Shown here: positions 17,510 through 26,251 of the stretch, in pieces | How the letters are laid out: the number at the start of each line of letters is the position of its first letter | Position numbering within the stretch: the stretch's first letter is position 1 | Source of the DNA: Candidatus Obscuribacterales bacterium | GTDB taxonomy: Bacteria > Cyanobacteriota > Vampirovibrionia > Obscuribacterales > Obscuribacteraceae | NCBI GenBank assembly: GCA_021732565.1 | Contig: JAKFUT010000095.1 | Coordinates: 3,444-42,463, forward strand | DNA length: 39,020 bases | Direction of reading: 5' to 3' | Translations under genes and position numbers: made by a program | Notes under the pieces: model-generated | Database searches by the model: none | Seen by the model: only the letters and a program-made list of their open reading frames with translations | Told to the model about the DNA's origin: nothing

Positions 17510-19957
17510 ATGAGATTAAATACACCAGGACTTCGACGTCATGGTCAAATGCCGGTAATCCTAATTGCATTTGCAATATGTCTTGCCCAAACAGGATGCG
17601 GTGGATGTACTACGACAAGGCAATCAGTTCCCGCTGAAATCTCAGTGAAGATTAGCGACCCGACATTTCAGCGATTGGCTGCCATAACCGGTCATGTCGA
17701 AATTGAAGCCGAGGGAAAATTGAAAGCTGGAAGATACTCCTTTCGAAATTTCCCATTAGAAATTCCTGCTAACGCCAGCTTTACTATCGCACTAAACCTT
17801 CCGGTAACCAATTCCACAAATATCAGCACCGGGCAGGCTAACGGGCAGCTAACAACAACCAAAACTCTCTTTGTAGCCGGAGTCCAGATGCCTCAAACGC
17901 TCTCCATTGAAAGCGGCAAAGCATCCGCAGATGTCGATCTTGGACGCACGATTGCGGCCTTCTTATTGCAACTTTTGCAACAAAAAGAATCCGAGACAGC
18001 GACCTCAAACGTTAAAGATTTACTGGACGATTTGGTCATCAAGAAAGCAACCTTCGTCCTTAAATCGGGACAACTACTTGAGATGAAAACATTGCAGGGA
18101 GAAATTGGAGACAAATCGGTTGTGGCGTTTGAAAACATCCAATGCGATGAACAACTCAATTACACGGGTTTGTGCCGGGCGAATCTAAATTTGAAGAATT
18201 TTGTTTGCCGTTCAGGAGCGGACTCGGGCAGCAAAAACCACCATGCGCTACCAGAACCGAACACCGGCGAGCCCCGCCGACAAACCGAACAACCCGGTGG
18301 TGTAGCCAAAGTCAAGAGAAAGACCGAATCTGACGGGGGAACAGACCCGATCACGAAAAACACGTCTCCCGCCGAGACTGAACGCCAAAACAGCGCATTG
18401 GAGATCAAGGCTGCTTCGGCAAGTATTGCAATGACATTTACTGCGCAGCGCCTGCGCGACATATTGACGATGCGATGGAATCCCGATACGAAGACCGATT
18501 CACCATCGCGAATCGAGCTTTCAAAGTTTCAGTGTACTTTGCACAATGGAATTATTGCTGGAGACAAATGTACTTTGCAAATAGCAAATTGCAAAGTAAC
18601 TAAGCACATTGACCAAGAGCCTGTAGACTTTGCGCTGAACGGAGATGTGCATGTTGAGAGGGCTTCACTGCGAAGTCAGACTGCCGGACGCAACTTCTCG
18701 GCTCTTCTTCCGGAAATGACCGATGCCCGAATCACCATGAACCGCGCCGACAGTGCGGAGGACTTTAGCATTGTGACGAAGGAAGGCATTCATGCCCGCA
18801 ACGTACAATGGCAGATTCGTAGACCCGAAAGCACCATCGAATTCACCTTCGCCGATGCAGCCACCGGCCCGGTAACTATTTCCGGCACAGAGGGACTGAC
18901 GGTGGTTCTCCAGAAAGGCACTGTCGTGCCAACAAGGTTTTCCTGGCAATCACACGGACGCACAGTTACTGCATCATTGCAGAACTCATCGATGACGCTA
19001 AACCGTGATGTTCATTTTGATCTGCGGGAATCTGAAGGTCTACAGCTCGATACATTGCCTCTCACCGTAAATGCCTCATCCATCGAAGTGAAGAGCGGTG
19101 AGCAGGAACTCATTTTCCGCAAAGTCAAAGGAAACGCAGCTTTCAAGATTACAGGCGATCGCATCGACCTGCACAGCGCGTTAACCGTTTCAGTGGACAC
19201 CCCGCAGAATCCACCGGGGCTACAGGGCGTTCCTCTAACCATTGGCGGCGTCGATCTAACCGGCTCCAAAACCACCATGCATGCAACATTACGAGAATGC
19301 CGACTGATTTTGCCATGCTCCCGAATTGTAGATACGATTAAATCTGAATTACCAGCGCAACGAAAATTCGATATTCACAAAAGCATCCTGGCGGACCGCC
19401 GTTGGCGGTACCGGAACTTGAGTGTAGATGAAGTTGAAATCGATCATCCATCGATTTCGAACATCAAATTTTCTGCGGACAACAAAGTAACCGTTTCCGG
19501 CGAAACTGATATCAAAGCGATTGGCACGGTAGAACGACTCCAGCTGTCTTTGACTCGCTTCAAAGGGGAGTGGCGGCAACATCCATGGTCCGCCACGGGA
19601 CACATCAACGGGGCGGGGCAAGTCAGCTACAAGATACTCCCGAGAAAGTCGCTGGCGGATAGCGCGCTGGAATATGAGCTTGAGCTGAAATTGCAGGTGC
19701 CGGAGAATCTAAAAGTAGATTGGAGCCAAGTCGCAGGTGACACGCTCGGAAAAACAGAACAAGCGCTAATGGGCGCGGTGATCAAGCACGCTGCGCATTT
19801 CGCCCCCGACGATGGCATTCCCATTAATCAGTCGGGCACCATTGCGTTGTTTCCCCATGCGCAGAGACAGCTAAAGAAGGTCCAGCTCTCGACGTTCAAG
19901 ACTCAGCTATGCAAAGACAACCTGTTCATTATTTTTTCGGCAGAGGCTAGTCTTTGA
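17510..19957 (+). CDS. Large lipoprotein-like protein of unknown family
   Basis: 815-aa exported protein. A hydrophobic leader (GQMPVILIAFAICLAQTGC) ends in a Thr-Gly-Cys that could be a weak lipobox, followed by a Cys-rich GGCTTT stretch. The mature part is almost all beta-strand-like repeats of the form 'lxlxxGxlxxxxxl', such as ITGHVEIEAEGKLKAGRYSF and LTVVLQKGTVVPTRFSW. This pattern is seen in AsmA/TamB-like or lipid-transfer scaffold proteins, but I cannot match a named family. A charged, disordered insertion lies at about 235-300. ATG 17510 follows GAGGAA by 4 nt; an in-frame TTG at 17498 is possible but overlaps the ribosome site. It may act at the cell envelope, perhaps with the small secreted protein upstream. 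Confidence 0.75.
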   Translation: MRLNTPGLRRHGQMPVILIAFAICLAQTGCGGCTTTRQSVPAEISVKISDPTFQRLAAITGHVEIEAEGKLKAGRYSFRNFPLEIPANASFTIALNLPVTNSTNISTGQANGQLTTTKTLFVAGVQMPQTLSIESGKASADVDLGRTIAAFLLQLLQQKESETATSNVKDLLDDLVIKKATFVLKSGQLLEMKTLQGEIGDKSVVAFENIQCDEQLNYTGLCRANLNLKNFVCRSGADSGSKNHHALPEPNTGEPRRQTEQPGGVAKVKRKTESDGGTDPITKNTSPAETERQNSALEIKAASASIAMTFTAQRLRDILTMRWNPDTKTDSPSRIELSKFQCTLHNGIIAGDKCTLQIANCKVTKHIDQEPVDFALNGDVHVERASLRSQTAGRNFSALLPEMTDARITMNRADSAEDFSIVTKEGIHARNVQWQIRRPESTIEFTFADAATGPVTISGTEGLTVVLQKGTVVPTRFSWQSHGRTVTASLQNSSMTLNRDVHFDLRESEGLQLDTLPLTVNASSIEVKSGEQELIFRKVKGNAAFKITGDRIDLHSALTVSVDTPQNPPGLQGVPLTIGGVDLTGSKTTMHATLRECRLILPCSRIVDTIKSELPAQRKFDIHKSILADRRWRYRNLSVDEVEIDHPSISNIKFSADNKVTVSGETDIKAIGTVERLQLSLTRFKGEWRQHPWSATGHINGAGQVSYKILPRKSLADSALEYELELKLQVPENLKVDWSQVAGDTLGKTEQALMGAVIKHAAHFAPDDGIPINQSGTIALFPHAQRQLKKVQLSTFKTQLCKDNLFIIFSAEASL

Positions 19958-20152
19958 CAATTAGAAACCACCTCAAATTTGCCTAGCCAATTAGACGCCT
20001 GCTGGTGTAGAGAGCGAATCCACTCGCGCCAGAGCCCAAACATTTGATAATGCCAGGGCGAAAACTGAACTCAAGCGTAACTGGGCATATAATCAAAGAC
20101 GACGGTTGAGAGACCAGCCGGTCGGCAGATCACGGAAGGGCGCAGCCTGGCC

Positions 20153-22063
20153 ATGGAAACAGAGCAGATAGTAGAAGACATTACCCTCGACTGCAATCGT
20201 CTCTTAGAACAAGAGTTGGGAATTGAGGGACATTACAGAATCATCGGCCCCATCGGTTCCGGTGGTATGGGTGAGGTCTTTCGTGCGTATCAGCTCGACA
20301 TGGATAGAGATGTCGCAATAAAGATTCTCTCTGCGGAAATCAAAGACTCTCCTGATGCTACAGAACGATTTATGCGTGAAGCTAAAGTTCTCTCTACGCT
20401 TGATCATCCCAACATAGTGAAGTTTTACACTTACGGTTTCTCAAAAAAGCGTCCGTATCAAATTGTTGATTTTCTCAAAGGAACTACTCTGTCGGACCGG
20501 CTCGAAAAGGGGCCTCTCTCTCTCGTCGAGTTTCATTCGATCTTCACACAAATTGGCGATGCACTTAAGTATTCCAGCCAGAGAGGTATCGTTCATCGCG
20601 ACATAAAACCAGCAAACATTTTCCTGTGCCCCGAGCCTGATGGCAGTATACGAGCCGTATTGCTCGACTTCGGTTTGGTGCGTCAGTTGCAAATCGATGG
20701 AGCAACGCTGACAACGACGATGACTATTGTCGGAAGCCCTTTGTACATGAGTCCTGAACAGTGCAAAGGCGGAAGGGTCGACTGCCGTTCAGATATCTAT
20801 TGTCTGGGATGCACTATGTTCGAAGCCCTCAGCGGAAGGCCACCGTTTCAAGGTGAAGCCGTGATGGACGTAATGTTTAAACACATCAACGGTCCTCCGC
20901 CCTTGTTGCCGGCGTTCGTCGCCGGAGAGCCGTTCAACTGTGATCTGTCTATACTCATAGAGCGCTGTCTGTCTAAAGATCCCGATATGAGGCCGGCTAA
21001 TTTTGAGGAACTTCTCGCCCGACTAAATGACGGGTTCGGCGCTTGCCCGCAGAATGTGGAATTCGTTGCTCCCGAAAAGAAGCGCAAGTACCTGAACTCA
21101 CGTCTCATTTTCTGCGCGGCTGCCGTGATCATAGTGTCGCTGTCGCTGATGTGCTATTCGCGTATTCAAACGGCTTCGTCGATTCCGTTTCTCTCCAGGA
21201 ATTTCGAGGCTGAACGCCGGACGGAAATCAGTCACGAAATAAGTCAAATTGCAGATCTCGAACGCAATAGCGGCAAACTTGCACCAACATCATACATGTA
21301 CAAACATGACGCAATAACGAAACTCCTTGTCGCTAATTGGACAGACTTGGCAAAATGGCTAAAGAAGAATTATAGATACGAAGAGTCAGTTCAGGAGTGC
21401 AAGAGAGCAAGGCGTTTTGCTGAAACTGAATCATCCGATGCGGTAGCTCGATTATTGCAATTGCAGAGCGAGGTACACCTCGATCAGGCTCGATCGATCA
21501 CCGATAAAACAAAAAAAACCGAGTTGTTGGAAGAAGCACTTAGCGACATAATCGCCGCAAGAAAGGTCGCCTCCGCCGACAAGACGAAATTGTTTTGCCA
21601 GGAAGACTACTGCCTGCGGCTTGCAGAAACAGGCAGGCTGGAAGATACAGATAAGGAAACTCGCGCTCTTATAAAAGCCTTTCAAAAAAGTGCATACATG
21701 TTCGAGACACTGCCACCAACCATTCGTGGATTCGCCGAGAACCTACAAAAATGCGCCAATGCGGGCAAAGCGGCTTTCACCACAAACGATCAATTTATCA
21801 TGTGCGATATGTTTCTTGAATTGTGCCAAGCACTTGAAGAGTTGAAGTATTTCCTGCGCAATGAGGCTTCGCTAAAACTCGCGCATCTGTGGTTTGAAAA
21901 GGCTTGCGCAAACCTTCCTGATGGAGAGCGGAACAGTAAGGCGGTTCTTGAACGGAAGGAAAAGCTAGCACACTTTGACGAACTGGAGACTCGATCGCGA
22001 ACGCGACAGCTATCCCCGCTATTTGAATCATCTCACGACCCCGAGAGACAGCCGCGGCACTGA
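20153..22063 (+). CDS. Membrane Ser/Thr protein kinase (Hanks type, PknB-like)
   Basis: 636-aa kinase with a complete catalytic domain: Gly loop IGSGGMGEVF at 34-43, Lys57 in VAIKIL, HRDIKPAN with Asp150, DFG with Asp172, and activation segment GSPLYMSPEQ at 194-203. All key catalytic residues are present, so it should be active. One membrane helix (about 318-336) separates it from a 300-residue, mostly helical, Lys/Glu-rich C-terminal part with at most one TPR-like repeat (YEESVQECKRARRFAE). By the usual kinase topology this part would be extracytoplasmic. Unlike the other two kinases here it lacks a long TPR array. GGAAGGG lies 12 nt upstream of the ATG, a rather long spacing. Confidence 0.93.
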   Translation: METEQIVEDITLDCNRLLEQELGIEGHYRIIGPIGSGGMGEVFRAYQLDMDRDVAIKILSAEIKDSPDATERFMREAKVLSTLDHPNIVKFYTYGFSKKRPYQIVDFLKGTTLSDRLEKGPLSLVEFHSIFTQIGDALKYSSQRGIVHRDIKPANIFLCPEPDGSIRAVLLDFGLVRQLQIDGATLTTTMTIVGSPLYMSPEQCKGGRVDCRSDIYCLGCTMFEALSGRPPFQGEAVMDVMFKHINGPPPLLPAFVAGEPFNCDLSILIERCLSKDPDMRPANFEELLARLNDGFGACPQNVEFVAPEKKRKYLNSRLIFCAAAVIIVSLSLMCYSRIQTASSIPFLSRNFEAERRTEISHEISQIADLERNSGKLAPTSYMYKHDAITKLLVANWTDLAKWLKKNYRYEESVQECKRARRFAETESSDAVARLLQLQSEVHLDQARSITDKTKKTELLEEALSDIIAARKVASADKTKLFCQEDYCLRLAETGRLEDTDKETRALIKAFQKSAYMFETLPPTIRGFAENLQKCANAGKAAFTTNDQFIMCDMFLELCQALEELKYFLRNEASLKLAHLWFEKACANLPDGERNSKAVLERKEKLAHFDELETRSRTRQLSPLFESSHDPERQPRH

Positions 22064-22360
22064 ATGACATTCAAGTTTTTCCTGGCAGCCTTGCGTAAAC
22101 ATTTTGCTTGTTGGTGCCCCGGGGTGGGAAGGGTTGGTCTGGTTATCACCGGTACGCGGCTACTGGCGTGCGCGATGCGAACACGAAAGCAAGAAAATCA
22201 ATGGACAGACAGAGAATATAGAGCCAATCTTGTCAGCGGCGCGGATGAAACTGGCAGTTTGGATTGACACTGTCCGGGGAAAGTGAGACTCGAAGCTTCA
22301 CTGAAGTTTTGTGATGGCAAAGAAGCCTCGACTCTACGATTAAGCAGTGAGGGATTCGAA
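22064..22360. other. Spacer between kinase and DUF3592-like gene
   Basis: About 300 bp. A 67-codon frame begins immediately after the kinase stop (22064-22267), but it has no ribosome site of its own and its residues look random (Cys/Arg-rich), so I do not call it a gene. Nothing else was recognised. Confidence 0.4.
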
Positions 22361-22756
22361 ATGGTGAAGCTGGTCGGCGGAATTTTCTTGTTGGTTGGAC
22401 TGGTCGTTGCAAGTCCGGGTGGGTATTTCTTTTGGTGTACGCAAAACCGTCTAAAAAATGGTCTGCGTTCTCCGGGGAAAGTCGTGGAGTTGCGCAAATC
22501 GTCGGGGAAGCGAGGCTATACACCTGTGGTTCAGTTTGAGACATCCGACCATAGGATCATCACTGCTGCGTCCAAGATTAGCTCGAACCCACCAATGTAC
22601 AAAGTGGGCGACTCCGTGACGGTACTTTATCGTGCCATGTCTCCTGAAGATATTTGTCTGGATCAGCCACTTGAGCTCTGGTTTCTGACCTGCCTATTCG
22701 GAGGTATTGGCTTAATCTTTGTCATCGTGGGTGGTGCCATGCTAATTATTCAATAA
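22361..22756 (+). CDS. DUF3592-like small membrane protein
   Basis: 131-aa protein with an N-terminal helix (VKLVGGIFLLVGLVVASPGGYFF), a soluble beta-type middle (PGKVVELRKSSGKRGYTPVVQF, YKVGDSVTVLYR) and a C-terminal helix (FLTCLFGGIGLIFVIVGGAMLII). This is the layout of DUF3592 proteins: two helices around an SH3-like domain exposed on one face of the membrane. Their function is unknown. GAGGG 7 nt upstream supports ATG 22361; the frame is open further upstream from 22283, but that extension is not protein-like. It converges on the minus-strand kinase 154 bp away. Confidence 0.8.
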   Translation: MVKLVGGIFLLVGLVVASPGGYFFWCTQNRLKNGLRSPGKVVELRKSSGKRGYTPVVQFETSDHRIITAASKISSNPPMYKVGDSVTVLYRAMSPEDICLDQPLELWFLTCLFGGIGLIFVIVGGAMLIIQ

Positions 22757-22910
22757 GCAGAGCGTAAAATCTGGCAGGTCCGTCGGGATGATTGCAGGTC
22801 GCTACAAGTAGCTCGCCGCCCGAAATTATCGAATCTATACTCGGGAGACAGCCTGTCGTCACTGGTCACAGCAGGTACGATACCGTGAATTCGCGAGACA
22901 ACGAGAGGGC

Positions 22911-25430
22911 TTATGGAGTCCTCAGTTCACGTATTTTCTTTGCCCACACCTCTGCTCCTGATGAAGTGTAGCTTGCCTTCAAATCGGTACCTCCGAAGCC
23001 CCTTAATTGATTGCCTGCGCACAGTCGAACCGTGTCGAAATGACCATTGCTCCAATTTATTCTTAATAGCCTCGGACCGGCGGTCCACATTCCCGCAACC
23101 CCGCCTAGAGTCACTGTTCCGTTCGGATAGAAGATGGCTTGTCCACCAACAAACCACTGCCACACGCCCGAAATGTATTCGCGAATGGTAAGTTCCTGGC
23201 AAAGTTCCTCTGCGCTTTTTTTTGTGTTCGAAGTCGGATGAGAATTAGTAATATAAAAGGGTAAACTTGATTCACCCTGCCCCGGGTCATTTTCAATGAT
23301 GGCCATGGCAGCCTTGAACAGCTGCTCGGCCGCTGCAATGTTGCCTTGATCTTTATAGGCTCGGGAGAGGTCTTTGAGCGATTGAAGCAGATTGGAATTA
23401 TCAGGTCCTGGAGTCTTTTCACTGATATCTAGCGCCCTCTTAAATAGCGATTCGGCCTCTCCGTATTTGCCTTCCTTTTGATATGCACCGGCAAGTTGTC
23501 TTAGAGAGTGAAGTAACTCGGAACTATCAGGTCCTGGAATTTTTTCACTGATGCCCAAAACCCTCATGTATAGCGATTCGGCCTGTGAATTTTTACCCTG
23601 CTCTTGATATACCTCAGCAAGTTGTCGCAAGGAAAGAAGCAAATTAGAACTATCACTTCCTGGTGTCTTTTCACTGATGACTAAAGATCTCTTGTAAGAA
23701 GCCTCCGCCTCAGCGTATTTCCGATCCTCTCGATATGCGCCGCCGAGTTGAACGAGGCCGCAAACCAAATCGCAACTGTCGCGTCCTAGTTCTTTTTCAC
23801 CGACAGCCAGTGCTCGCTTGTACAGAGCCTCGGCTTCTGCGTATTTTCTTTGCTCTTGATATACGCTACCAAGATGGCCGAGGCAGAATGTATAATAGGA
23901 GCGATCTCCCTGCGGTTTTTTTGAGCACAGGGCCAAAACTTGCAAGGATAGGGCCGCTGCCTCAGCGTATCTCGCCTGCCCCCGATATGTGTCACTGAGG
24001 CACACGAGCAAACTGGAAGTATCGCGTCCTGGATTCTTTTCCATAATGGTCAGAGCTTTCTTGTAAATAACCTCTGCCTCTCTATATCGGCCTTGCGCTG
24101 TACACACGTTTCCGAGAGAGACGAGTAAATTGGCATTATCAAATTCGGGGATGGTTTTACCGATGGATAGAGCCCTTGTGAATGACGATCGCGCATCTGC
24201 TTGTTTGCCTTGCGCTCTATATGAATAGCCAAGTCGAGTAACGAGCACGCGCAAGGTGGATCTGTCACTGTCTGCTTTTTTTTCAACGATGTCCAAGGCA
24301 CGTTTGAACGCCAATTCGGCCTCAGGAAATTTGCATTGTTTTATAAATCCATCGCCAAGATTCTTGAAATGCTCTGCTCCTAATGGCCCCGGAACGTGCG
24401 TCGATAACACCGCCATCTCCTCGTTATTGTGATTCCGCAAAAGAATGCAGTACCCCAAGATGGAAGCCAAGATCAAGAACAATAGCGCGCACAGAACTCC
24501 CACTCCCGGCATAATGGAAAAGCGGCCAGAGCTCTTTGTCGCCTTACCAGGATCGTCTATGCTTCCGCCCTGGCCGGACAGAACCAAACTAAGATCTTCC
24601 TGCATTGCCGCCATCGATTGATAGCGCTGTGCCGGATCTTTCATCATTGATCGCACTAGTACGTTGTTTAGTCCTGCCGGTGTCATTGCATCGCCCAATC
24701 TTTTACTAATAGGCTCAGGCATTTGCGTTGCATGCAAATGCATAAGACCGATCGGATTGTCCGCGTCCAGGGGACGGCAGCCGGTCACGGCTTCGTACAA
24801 TAAGCAACCAAGCGAATAGATGTCTGAGCGAACATCAGCTTTTTTTCCAAGACACTGCTCTGGACTCATATAGTGAACGCTACCAATAACACTTCCTGTT
24901 TGCGTCCACTGCCGGCTTGTAGCATTGGCGTCGGGCAACACTCTGGCCAGACCGAAATCGACAATCTTCACGGTGTCTGCTGTTGGCTGCAGACACAACA
25001 TTATGTTGCTCGGTTTCAGGTCCCGATGGATTACTTTGTGGCGGTGGGCATGTTCCATGGCGGCACAAATCTGCAAACCAATGGCAACAACTCGGTTCGG
25101 AGAAATGCCTTGTTCCCCGATAACTGCACTCAACGATTGCCCCTGAACAAATTCCATGGCAATGTAAGGAAATGCGTCACCCCAGACACCAAATCGATAA
25201 AAAATCAAAATATTTGGATGGTTCAACTCAGAGAGTACTTTTCCTTCTCGTTTGAATCTTTGTTGAGATTCCGTGTCTCCAACAAGAGACGGATGCAGCA
25301 ACTTCAACGCGATGATTCGTTCAAGCCCTAGTTCACGAGTCTTGAACACCGTGCCCATTCCACCCTGGCCTAAGTGTTCAATCAATTGATAGCGATTATC
25401 TACAATCGTGCCGAATGATAAGTCGATCAT
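22911..25430 (-). CDS. Ser/Thr kinase with nine TPRs and a C-terminal beta-type module
   Basis: 839-aa protein. The kinase domain (residues about 14-285) is intact: LGQGGMGTVF at 20-29, Lys43, HRDLKPSN with Asp137, DFG with Asp158, and GSVHYMSPEQ. A membrane helix at about 309-331 is followed by nine tandem 42-residue TPRs (about 352-735) of kinesin-light-chain type, several ending in EKTPGPDSSNLL-like turns. The last 75 residues form a separate Trp/Gly-rich module (SGVWQWFVGGQAIFYPNGTV, then GMWTAGPRLLRINWSNGHFD) absent from its paralogue at 29397. The start was chosen at 25430 because MIDLSFGTIVDNRYQL aligns with the paralogue's first residues. The alternative TTG at 25589 would lie inside an inverted repeat. 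TPRs probably bind partners on the far side of the membrane. Confidence 0.92.
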   Translation of the reverse strand: MIDLSFGTIVDNRYQLIEHLGQGGMGTVFKTRELGLERIIALKLLHPSLVGDTESQQRFKREGKVLSELNHPNILIFYRFGVWGDAFPYIAMEFVQGQSLSAVIGEQGISPNRVVAIGLQICAAMEHAHRHKVIHRDLKPSNIMLCLQPTADTVKIVDFGLARVLPDANATSRQWTQTGSVIGSVHYMSPEQCLGKKADVRSDIYSLGCLLYEAVTGCRPLDADNPIGLMHLHATQMPEPISKRLGDAMTPAGLNNVLVRSMMKDPAQRYQSMAAMQEDLSLVLSGQGGSIDDPGKATKSSGRFSIMPGVGVLCALLFLILASILGYCILLRNHNNEEMAVLSTHVPGPLGAEHFKNLGDGFIKQCKFPEAELAFKRALDIVEKKADSDRSTLRVLVTRLGYSYRAQGKQADARSSFTRALSIGKTIPEFDNANLLVSLGNVCTAQGRYREAEVIYKKALTIMEKNPGRDTSSLLVCLSDTYRGQARYAEAAALSLQVLALCSKKPQGDRSYYTFCLGHLGSVYQEQRKYAEAEALYKRALAVGEKELGRDSCDLVCGLVQLGGAYREDRKYAEAEASYKRSLVISEKTPGSDSSNLLLSLRQLAEVYQEQGKNSQAESLYMRVLGISEKIPGPDSSELLHSLRQLAGAYQKEGKYGEAESLFKRALDISEKTPGPDNSNLLQSLKDLSRAYKDQGNIAAAEQLFKAAMAIIENDPGQGESSLPFYITNSHPTSNTKKSAEELCQELTIREYISGVWQWFVGGQAIFYPNGTVTLGGVAGMWTAGPRLLRINWSNGHFDTVRLCAGNQLRGFGGTDLKASYTSSGAEVWAKKIRELRTP

Positions 25431-25761
25431 GAAAATGCCCAACCACAATTTTGATTTTGGACGGTGGAGAGTATTATGCCCGCCCGGCGAATCTTTGGCT
25501 CGGCTTGGAGCCGTGATAAAGATTCGCGACAGACCGCTGGAGGTTCCTCTAGTATGATTCGGTCCAACGAAAAACGGAAGTTCAGACAACTTGATCTCGA
25601 CACTGTGATCTATCGCCGAGATCAGGTTGTCTGAAGTTAGATGCGGGAGCTACCCGAAATCAAGGCCGACCATGAGTCGAATAGATTAATGTGAGCACTT
25701 ACAGCAGTTACTGACTTGGGAACCTCTTCCGCTCCGCCGCGCTCGCCAGAAGCGAAAGTGG
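25431..25761. other. Spacer upstream of the minus-strand kinase
   Basis: 331 bp containing the inverted repeat at 25581-25635. The kinase frame remains open to 25589 but reads like non-coding sequence. No promoter with good hexamers was identified. Confidence 0.45.
25581..25635 (-). terminator. Long inverted repeat, terminator-like
   Basis: Two 19-bp arms (TTCAGACAACTTGATCTCG at 25581-25599 and its near-exact complement at 25617-25635, one A/G difference that still pairs as G-U) around a 17-nt loop. Read leftward, the stem is followed by CTTCCGTTTTTCG, a short T-run, so it could end transcription from the 71-aa gene before the kinase. It could equally be an operator or an RNA processing site. 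Confidence 0.5.
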
Positions 25762-25977
25762 TCAACGGCCTTCAATAACCAGGGCAATAAGTTGCTCTAA
25801 TGAGGGGCGCTCTCGCGCAGGCAAGGTCTGAACGGTGATGGCCGCCGGTTGCGCTATCAGTTCATCGGCAGCCGATTTGTTCAGGGGAGCCAGGTACGGG
25901 TGTAGCCCGTCCAGATTGTGGTTCACGTAAAGCTGTTCACCCTGCCCGTGAATCTTGAAGAATTTGCTGTAGGACAT
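25762..25977 (-). CDS. Unrecognised 71-aa small protein
   Basis: Small soluble protein with no recognised family. It has an aromatic, mixed N-terminus (MSYSKFFKIHGQGEQLYVNH) and a C-terminal helix rich in Leu/Ile (PSLEQLIALVIEGR). It has no cysteine and no signal peptide. GAGAGG lies 8 nt before the ATG, a good ribosome site that argues it is real. It is divergent from the M1 aminopeptidase and upstream of the minus-strand kinase, from which the inverted repeat at 25581-25635 may separate it. Confidence 0.65.
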   Translation of the reverse strand: MSYSKFFKIHGQGEQLYVNHNLDGLHPYLAPLNKSAADELIAQPAAITVQTLPARERPSLEQLIALVIEGR

Positions 25978-26251
25978 GCTCTGTTCCTCTCAAGGGCTGA
26001 TGGAGTTAGTATCCCCCCCAAAAGTAGCAAGGTTGTGTCATGACGATGCCAGCGGTGCAGATATTGGAATTTTCACTGGTGGATTTCGGCTCTTGCCTCC
26101 GCGGGTTTGGCAGCTTCTGCCTCATAACCGGTTCTGCATGCGGGCTTGGGGCTGAATGGAGTATCTGGCGGCGAAGAGACAGTCAAATTTATTCTAAATG
26201 GTAATTCGGTATGATCTGAGCTCGCAAAGCGAATGGAAAGCAAGGAAGACC

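Noticed and set aside
22064..22267. 67-codon frame starting right after the kinase stop
   Set aside because: No ribosome site of its own, Cys/Arg-rich random composition, and two overlapping frames of similar length in the same stretch.
25431..25589. TTG at 25589 as start of the minus-strand TPR kinase
   Set aside because: The extension is not protein-like, lies within an inverted repeat, and has no counterpart in the paralogue.
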